DNA of 10,461 nucleotides. It comes from Phycisphaerae bacterium. GTDB taxonomy: Bacteria > Planctomycetota > Phycisphaerae > JAAYCJ01. The position numbers and the translations under genes are program-made. Each line of letters starts with the position of its first letter. Position 1 is the first letter of the stretch. Below, piece after piece: positions 6,770 through 10,461 of this stretch. The stretch lies in assembly GCA_012514125.1 (NCBI GenBank), contig JAAZAW010000188.1, forward strand, positions 1-10,461. The letters are read 5' to 3'. Below the pieces are notes generated by a model. The model searched no databases and was not told where the DNA came from. It saw only the letters and a list, made by a program, of their open reading frames with translations.

Positions 6770-6797
6770 GGCTACAGGCTGCGGGCTATGGGCTACG
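6770..6797 (+). repeat. Degenerate heptamer array (4 units) after the TPR gene
   Basis: Four contiguous units read GGCTACA, GGCTGCG, GGCTATG, GGCTACG on the + strand, starting five bases after the TGA stop. This is the same repeat as 2402-2429, with the same unit number and length and the same orientation relative to the upstream gene. Regular GG or GGG tracts every seven bases could support unusual DNA or RNA structure. Confidence 0.82.
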
Positions 6798-6818
6798 GAA
6801 AGAGAGGAACATCGAACG

Positions 6819-6824
6819 TATAAC
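6819..6824 (+). promoter_or_regulatory. Weak -10-like box upstream of the permease genes
   Basis: TATAAC lies 20 bases before the first permease ATG, with only a poor -35 (CGGAAA, 6796-6801) at 17 bases. The permeases may instead be read through from the TPR promoter, since the gap is only 80 bases and holds no terminator. Confidence 0.2.
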
Positions 6825-6844
6825 TTCTGCCGGATATTGTTGGG

Positions 6845-8005
6845 ATGAATAATCTGCGTCGAAAAGAATTTCCCTGGGCGATGATGTTTCTTGCTCCGAG
6901 CATTGCGGGGGTTATTGCCTTTGTCATATTTCCGGTGTTTTTTGCATTGGCAATGGCTTTTACAAATTGGGATTTGACGCATCGGGAACCTCTGGCGTTT
7001 ATCGGGTTGGATAATTTTAGACGTCTGCTCTGGGGCGATGAATCGCCGCGGTTCTGGAAAAGTGCGATCAATACATTGTATCTGGCGATGGGGGTTCCTG
7101 TTTCAATCGCGGGTTCGCTGATGCTGGCGTTGATGCTGGCTGGGCCTGTCGGCGGATCTAATGGCCATGCGCGGGCCGGACGAAAGGTGATGCTTGGAGC
7201 GTGCGGACTGGGGTTTGCGGGCGTTGTGATTCTGCTGATGCGTGGATGGACCGATGCTGCCTTCCTGGCAGGTCTTTTTTTTACGATCTGTGTTGCGGGC
7301 GCCGCGATTGGAAGCGTCTTTTTTCGCACGCTATTTTATCTGCCCTATTTCACATCCGGTGTAGCGCTTTTTATTCTCTGGAAACATTTATATCACCCCG
7401 ATATCGGTCCGATTAATGCCGGATTGAGTTTTTTGATCGAACATATTCAGGCGATTATTCCGGGCATATCGGCGGCAAAGGTCGAACTGCCGAAATGGCT
7501 TTCGAGTGTCAATAATCTCTGGGGAATGGCTCCCGAAACGATGAGTCCGTCGAAACAATTTTTCGGACTGGGAGCACGCGACGCGATTTTGATCATGGGC
7601 ATCTGGTGCACGATCGGCGGAAACAACATGCTCCTGTTTTTAGCGGGCCTGGGAAACGTCCCCAAAACCCTTTATGAGTCGGCCGCCATCGACGGCGCGG
7701 GACGATGGGCGACTTTTCGTGAAGTGACCTGGCCTCACCTGGCGCCGACCACTTTTTTCATCCTGATCATCAGCGCCATGGCTTGTTTTCAGGGCGGTTT
7801 CGAGCAGGCCCGCGTCATGACACAAGGCGGACCGGCAGGAACGACCGTTACCCTTGGATATCAGCTTTATATCGTCGGCTTTGAAGAGTTTCGACTGGGA
7901 TTGGCATCGGCGATCTCGTGGATTATTTTCCTGATCACACTGATTTTCACACTGGCAGGCTGGCGATTCGGAAACCGGTACTTCGACGGAGAAATCGAAT
8001 CATGA
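6845..8005 (+). CDS. Sugar ABC transporter permease, MalF/UgpA-like (CUT1 type), with extra hydrophobic insertion
   Basis: A 386-residue inner-membrane permease of the binding-protein-dependent sugar importer class. The N-terminal segment RRKEFPW leads into TM1 (LAPSIAGVIAFVIFP, 16-30). Family hallmarks include FRTLFYLPYFTSG (160-172) and the ATPase-contacting EAA loop at 278-300 (ESAAIDGAGRW...WPHLAP). Members are usually about 290-310 residues. Here roughly 50 extra residues between LALMLAG (94-100) and FFRTLFYLPY contain two hydrophobic stretches (about 115-132 and 138-157). A further extension at about 200-245 probably faces outside. The ATG has no good Shine-Dalgarno (only GGG directly before it), but the N-terminus fits the family and an in-frame TAA lies 22 bases upstream. 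Its stop overlaps the next ATG by four bases, giving a two-permease unit. Substrate unknown. Confidence 0.92.
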   Translation: MNNLRRKEFPWAMMFLAPSIAGVIAFVIFPVFFALAMAFTNWDLTHREPLAFIGLDNFRRLLWGDESPRFWKSAINTLYLAMGVPVSIAGSLMLALMLAGPVGGSNGHARAGRKVMLGACGLGFAGVVILLMRGWTDAAFLAGLFFTICVAGAAIGSVFFRTLFYLPYFTSGVALFILWKHLYHPDIGPINAGLSFLIEHIQAIIPGISAAKVELPKWLSSVNNLWGMAPETMSPSKQFFGLGARDAILIMGIWCTIGGNNMLLFLAGLGNVPKTLYESAAIDGAGRWATFREVTWPHLAPTTFFILIISAMACFQGGFEQARVMTQGGPAGTTVTLGYQLYIVGFEEFRLGLASAISWIIFLITLIFTLAGWRFGNRYFDGEIES

Positions 8006-8880
8006 CGGCCCGCGAGTCTTATTTTAATCCATCGTCTCGTTCGACGGCGAAGTCGCTGATTCGGCTTATTGTATTAGCATTGATCGCGATGGTCATGGGA
8101 CTGCCGTTTTTCTGGATGGTGCTTACATCGCTCAAGCCCTTCGCAGAGGCAGAGCAAACGCATCTGATCCCCAAACAACTTCAACGGGACAATTACAGCG
8201 TTGTGCTGAACCTCAAATCGCCCCGGGAACCCGGACAAGACAAGCTGAATATTCATTTTGGCCGATGGTATTTCAACAGCATCTTCATCGCGTCCTGGGT
8301 AACGCTGCTTCAATTGATCACCAGCGCCATGGCGGCGTACGCCTTCAGCAGACTTCACTGGCCCGGCCGAGACAAGGTCTTTCTGACTTATCTATCGACG
8401 ATGATGATCCCCGGACTAATGCTGATGATCCCCAACTACCTGATTATGGTCAAACTGCAACTGGTCAACACCTACAGCGGACTGATCATACCGGCAGCAT
8501 TTTCCGCGTTCGGCACATTCCTGCTTCGCCAGTTCATGCTTTCGATTCCAACGAGTCTGGATGAAGCCGCCCAGATGGATGGAGCGAGTCCCTGGCAGAT
8601 TTTCACCGAGATCATTCTGCCGTTATCGCGCCCCGGGATAATCACACTGGCGATTTTCACTTTTCTTGGAAATTACGCTTCATTCTTCTGGCCTTTGATC
8701 ATGATCAAGGATTCATGGCTTTATACACTGCCGATCGGCATGCTGACGTTTGACAGCACATTCGGACGTCAGACCCACCTGCTGATGGCGGCGGCGGTTA
8801 TGAACGTCGCACCGCTGATCGTGTTGTTTGTTCTGCTGCAAAAACATCTCGTTCGCGGCGTCCAACTGAAACGTCCATAA
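8002..8880 (+). CDS. Sugar ABC transporter permease, MalG/UgpE-like (CUT1 type)
   Basis: A 292-residue permease, the normal length for the MalG-like partner. A basic N-terminus is followed by TM1 (LIRLIVLALIAMVMGLPFFW, 19-38) and LTSLKP, the characteristic exit of TM1. A conserved RWYFNSIFIASWVTLLQL block starts at 88, with further membrane segments around 130-150 and 155-175. The EAA loop is at 187-210 (DEAAQMDGASPWQI ... ILPLSRPG). The last helices span about 213-232 and 262-280. The ATG overlaps the stop of the first permease (ATGA), implying coupled translation, and CGGAGAAA lies about ten bases upstream. The two proteins should form the heterodimeric membrane channel. No solute-binding protein or ATPase gene is nearby, so these must be encoded elsewhere or shared; an MsmK-type shared ATPase is known for CUT1 systems. 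Confidence 0.94.
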   Translation: MTARESYFNPSSRSTAKSLIRLIVLALIAMVMGLPFFWMVLTSLKPFAEAEQTHLIPKQLQRDNYSVVLNLKSPREPGQDKLNIHFGRWYFNSIFIASWVTLLQLITSAMAAYAFSRLHWPGRDKVFLTYLSTMMIPGLMLMIPNYLIMVKLQLVNTYSGLIIPAAFSAFGTFLLRQFMLSIPTSLDEAAQMDGASPWQIFTEIILPLSRPGIITLAIFTFLGNYASFFWPLIMIKDSWLYTLPIGMLTFDSTFGRQTHLLMAAAVMNVAPLIVLFVLLQKHLVRGVQLKRP

Positions 8881-8938
8881 ATCAAAATCTTCTATTTTAA
8901 TCGGAGCAAACGTCCCGGTTTTTTCCCTGAGCAAATGA

Positions 8939-8951
8939 GTGTATAATACAC
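8939..8951 (+). promoter_or_regulatory. dinB -10 box within a 13-bp palindrome (leaderless start)
   Basis: TATAAT at 8942-8947 ends seven bases before the dinB ATG, so transcription should begin at or within a base or two of that ATG. The bases between show no Shine-Dalgarno. The -35 position 17 bases upstream is a T-run (TTTTTT, 8919-8924), only a partial match. GTGTAT-A-ATACAC (8939-8951) is a perfect palindrome over the -10 and a natural site for a repressor. It does not match the E. coli LexA box CTGT-N8-ACAG or the GAAC/GTTC-type box. Confidence 0.6.
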
Positions 8952-8954
8952 CTC

Positions 8955-10157
8955 ATGAGCACAAGCCCGATGCGTCATATTCTGCATATCGATATGGATG
9001 CGTTTTTCGCCGCAGTCGAACAACGCGACCATCCTGAACTGCGGGGTAAACCCGTTCTTGTCGGCGGAAGCCCCACCAGACGGGGCGTCGTTTCCACCGC
9101 CAGTTACGAAGCCCGCAAATATGGCTGTCATAGTGCCATGCCCATGGCTACCGCCGTTCGCCTGTGTCCACACGCCGTCGTCATTTCCAGCGGCATGGGC
9201 CGATACAGTCAGGTATCGCGGCAGATTCTGGAAATCATGGAACGTTTCACCCCTCTGATCGAGCCTGTTTCCATCGATGAAGCGTTTCTGGACATCACAG
9301 GCTGCGAAAAACTCTTCGGCTCGCCGATCGAAATTGCAAAAAAAATCAAAAAACTGATTTACAAAGAAACCCAACTCACTGCTTCAGTGGGGCTGGCCCC
9401 GAATAAATTTCTCGCCAAAATCGCCAGCGATTTGAAAAAACCCGACGGCCTGGTCGTCGTCCCGCCGCACCGAATCCAGGAATTTCTCGATCCGCTGCCG
9501 GTCTCCAGACTGTGGGGCGCAGGCAAAGCCACCCTGCCGAAATTTGAAAAATTGCATCTATATACCTTCGCCGACATTCGAAAACTTCCCCTGTCGGAAA
9601 TGCAGCGGCACTTTGGATCGGCTGGCGAGATGTTTTACGATTTTGTCCGCGGTATCGACAATCGAACCATCTGCACCGAAAGTGAAACCAAAAGTATCAG
9701 CACCGAAACCACTTTCCCCGTCGATGTAAAGGACCTCGATCATCTGCGATCCGTCCTGCTTGAACAGACCGACCAGATCGCCGGTCGATTACGACGACAT
9801 CAACTGCTGGCAAGAACGGTTACAATCAAACTCCGACGCCCCGACTTTGCCACCATTACCCGAAGCGAAACACTCAACAGCCCTACCGATCGAACCGACG
9901 AACTCTGGAACACCGTCAGCGGTTTATTCGAAATATGGGCCAACCGTCAGCCTTTCGCAGTAAGACTCATCGGTGCGGGGCTTTCATCGCTCGTCCCTTA
10001 TCAAGGCCGGCAACTCATGCTTTTCGACCGCGAAGAAAACGAACGAAAACAACACCTCGATCAAACCGTCGATCAGATTCGATCCAAATTTGGTTTCGAC
10101 GCCATCACACGAGGACTGACCAGTACTGACGGGAAAAAAAAAGAAGAAAACCAATAG
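8955..10157 (+). CDS. dinB: DNA polymerase IV (Y-family translesion polymerase)
   Basis: A 400-residue DinB-type polymerase that copies past damaged bases without proofreading. Metal-binding Asp13 is in HIDMDAFFAAVEQR; Asp108 and Glu109 are in SIDEAF. Phe18 is in the steric-gate position that excludes ribonucleotides. SYEARKYG (50-57) and SAMP (60-63) are family hallmarks. The thumb carries helix-hairpin-helix motifs around LPVSRLWGAGKATLPKF (181-197). The little-finger domain spans about 245-350. QLMLF (353-357) fits the beta-clamp binding motif. A 43-residue tail follows, with the common IRSKFGFDAITRG pattern, ending in a Lys/Glu-rich stretch. The start choice is supported by the N-terminal alignment and the TATAAT just upstream. 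It lies 74 bases after the permease pair on the same strand but has its own promoter and is functionally unrelated to transport. Confidence 0.96.
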   Translation: MSTSPMRHILHIDMDAFFAAVEQRDHPELRGKPVLVGGSPTRRGVVSTASYEARKYGCHSAMPMATAVRLCPHAVVISSGMGRYSQVSRQILEIMERFTPLIEPVSIDEAFLDITGCEKLFGSPIEIAKKIKKLIYKETQLTASVGLAPNKFLAKIASDLKKPDGLVVVPPHRIQEFLDPLPVSRLWGAGKATLPKFEKLHLYTFADIRKLPLSEMQRHFGSAGEMFYDFVRGIDNRTICTESETKSISTETTFPVDVKDLDHLRSVLLEQTDQIAGRLRRHQLLARTVTIKLRRPDFATITRSETLNSPTDRTDELWNTVSGLFEIWANRQPFAVRLIGAGLSSLVPYQGRQLMLFDREENERKQHLDQTVDQIRSKFGFDAITRGLTSTDGKKKEENQ

Positions 10158-10229
10158 TGATCGTTCGAAGTAACACACTTTTGATTCAATAGAATCGCAG
10201 CATAAAAATTATCAAATTTTCGATCACTA
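10155..10229 (+). repeat. Nested inverted repeats at the dinB stop and 3' UTR
   Basis: A perfect nine-base pair of arms, TAGTGATCG (10155-10163, including the dinB stop codon) and CGATCACTA (10221-10229), encloses two smaller hairpins: GATTC-AATA-GAATC (10183-10196) and AAAATT-ATCA-AATTTT (10205-10220). Folded together this would be a three-way-junction RNA at the end of the dinB mRNA. No T-run follows, so it is not a classical terminator. It abuts the inverted-repeat element that starts at 10231. Confidence 0.55.
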
Positions 10230-10230
10230 C

Positions 10231-10450
10231 GCTTGCCGAATGGGTCGAAGCGACATACGTAAGCAAGCACCCTTCATTTCCAAAATATTCCTTTAGCCCG
10301 CCGAATGCGGGAGCAGTAAAAACTGTGCACTTGAGTGCATGTTTATCTTTATACGCTTTTGATTTAAACGTGTCGTCGTTTCGGACCCTGAGGAAAGCCA
10401 AGGGTCTTTTTGCTTGCTTACGCCATGTCGCTTCGACCCATTCGACAAGC
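10231..10450. mobile_element. MITE/REP-like non-coding element with ~40-bp inverted arms
   Basis: The left arm 10231-10269 and the right arm 10411-10450 are inverted copies differing by about one substitution and one small indel. The match weakens but continues outward, and the right flank (TCAGGGACCAC) runs off the window, so the outer edge is unknown. The 141-base interior has its own hairpins: CCCGC/GCGGG near 10298-10312, TGCACT/AGTGCA near 10326-10339, and a terminator-like hairpin at 10384-10411. The arms contain motifs such as TTCGACAAGCTCAGG, which resembles dispersed palindromic repeats common in environmental bacterial genomes. No transposase or target-site duplication is visible. 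A minus-strand frame across the whole element is judged non-coding. Confidence 0.65.
10384..10411 (+). terminator. Intrinsic terminator-like hairpin inside the repeat element
   Basis: GACCCT (10384-10389) pairs with AGGGTC (10401-10406), with an inner GG/CC pair around AAAG, and TTTTT follows at once. In the + direction this could end the dinB transcript about 230 bases after its stop codon. It may also simply be an internal part of the element. Confidence 0.5.
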
Positions 10451-10461
10451 TCAGGGACCAC

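Noticed and set aside
2402..6797. Treating the two heptamer arrays as CRISPR or as ends of one mobile element
   Set aside because: The arrays have no spacers. Although they are inverted relative to each other on the chromosome, the DNA between them is ordinary housekeeping and metabolic genes without a transposase or recombinase.
7918..8001. 28-residue N-terminal extension of the second permease
   Set aside because: The extension is the out-of-frame end of the first permease. The ATG at 8002 overlaps that gene's stop in a typical ATGA coupling and gives the normal family length.
8904..8935. Direct repeat GAGCAAA (8904-8910 and 8929-8935) before dinB
   Set aside because: Seven bases repeated twice within 32 bases is easily chance and has no third copy.
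8939..8951. Calling the dinB palindrome a LexA box
   Set aside because: It lacks the CTGT-N8-ACAG or GAAC/GTTC spacing of known boxes, so it is reported only as a palindrome of unknown binder.
10186..10461. 91-codon minus-strand open frame across the terminal repeat element
   Set aside because: It is composed of the inverted arms and hairpins of the repeat element, has no RBS and no recognisable domain. Phrases such as FLRVRND are typical of translated palindromic repeats.

Overview
The window reads as chromosomal DNA of a free-living bacterium with moderate GC. The housekeeping proteins (a complete sigma-70 with a long non-conserved region, DnaG directly upstream of RpoD without rpsU between them), the small Ser/Gly-rich exported proteins and the overall gene style suggest Planctomycetota, perhaps Phycisphaerae. 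That placement is an inference from general resemblance, not from a database match.

Left part (1-5412): a 54-residue predicted lipoprotein on the + strand meets, across a strong shared hairpin terminator, a minus-strand block reading glycosyltransferase -> dnaG -> rpoD. DnaG (replication primase) and RpoD (principal sigma factor) form a reduced 'macromolecular synthesis' pair. A good sigma-70 promoter with a 17-bp spacer lies upstream of dnaG. It is followed by a leader of about 110 nt with a terminator-like hairpin plus U-run and a possible 16-codon leader ORF that stops one base before the TTG start of dnaG. rpoD is separated from dnaG by 321 bp and may have its own promoter.

Middle (5413-8880): a divergent intergenic region separates the membrane-anchored GT2 glycosyltransferase from an exported TPR-type protein of unknown function. 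Two overlapping permease genes of a CUT1/MalFG-type sugar ABC importer follow. The binding protein and ATPase of that importer are not in the window. The first permease carries an unusual insertion with two extra hydrophobic segments.

Right part (8955-10461): dinB (DNA polymerase IV) has a perfect TATAAT seven bases before its ATG and no Shine-Dalgarno sequence, so it is probably leaderless. A 13-bp palindrome overlaps this -10 box. Downstream is a non-coding, repeat-rich tail: a nested inverted-repeat structure that begins at the dinB stop codon, then a MITE/REP-like element bounded by inverted arms of about 40 bp.

Two intergenic arrays share the same degenerate heptamer, GGCTRYR, four units each. 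They lie 9 and 5 nt after the stop codons of dnaG and the TPR gene, in sense orientation to each. No tRNA, rRNA, CRISPR array or complete transposase was seen. I do not see a convincing new multi-gene system. The most interesting signals are the heptamer arrays, the dinB start region, the dnaG leader and the terminal repeat element.
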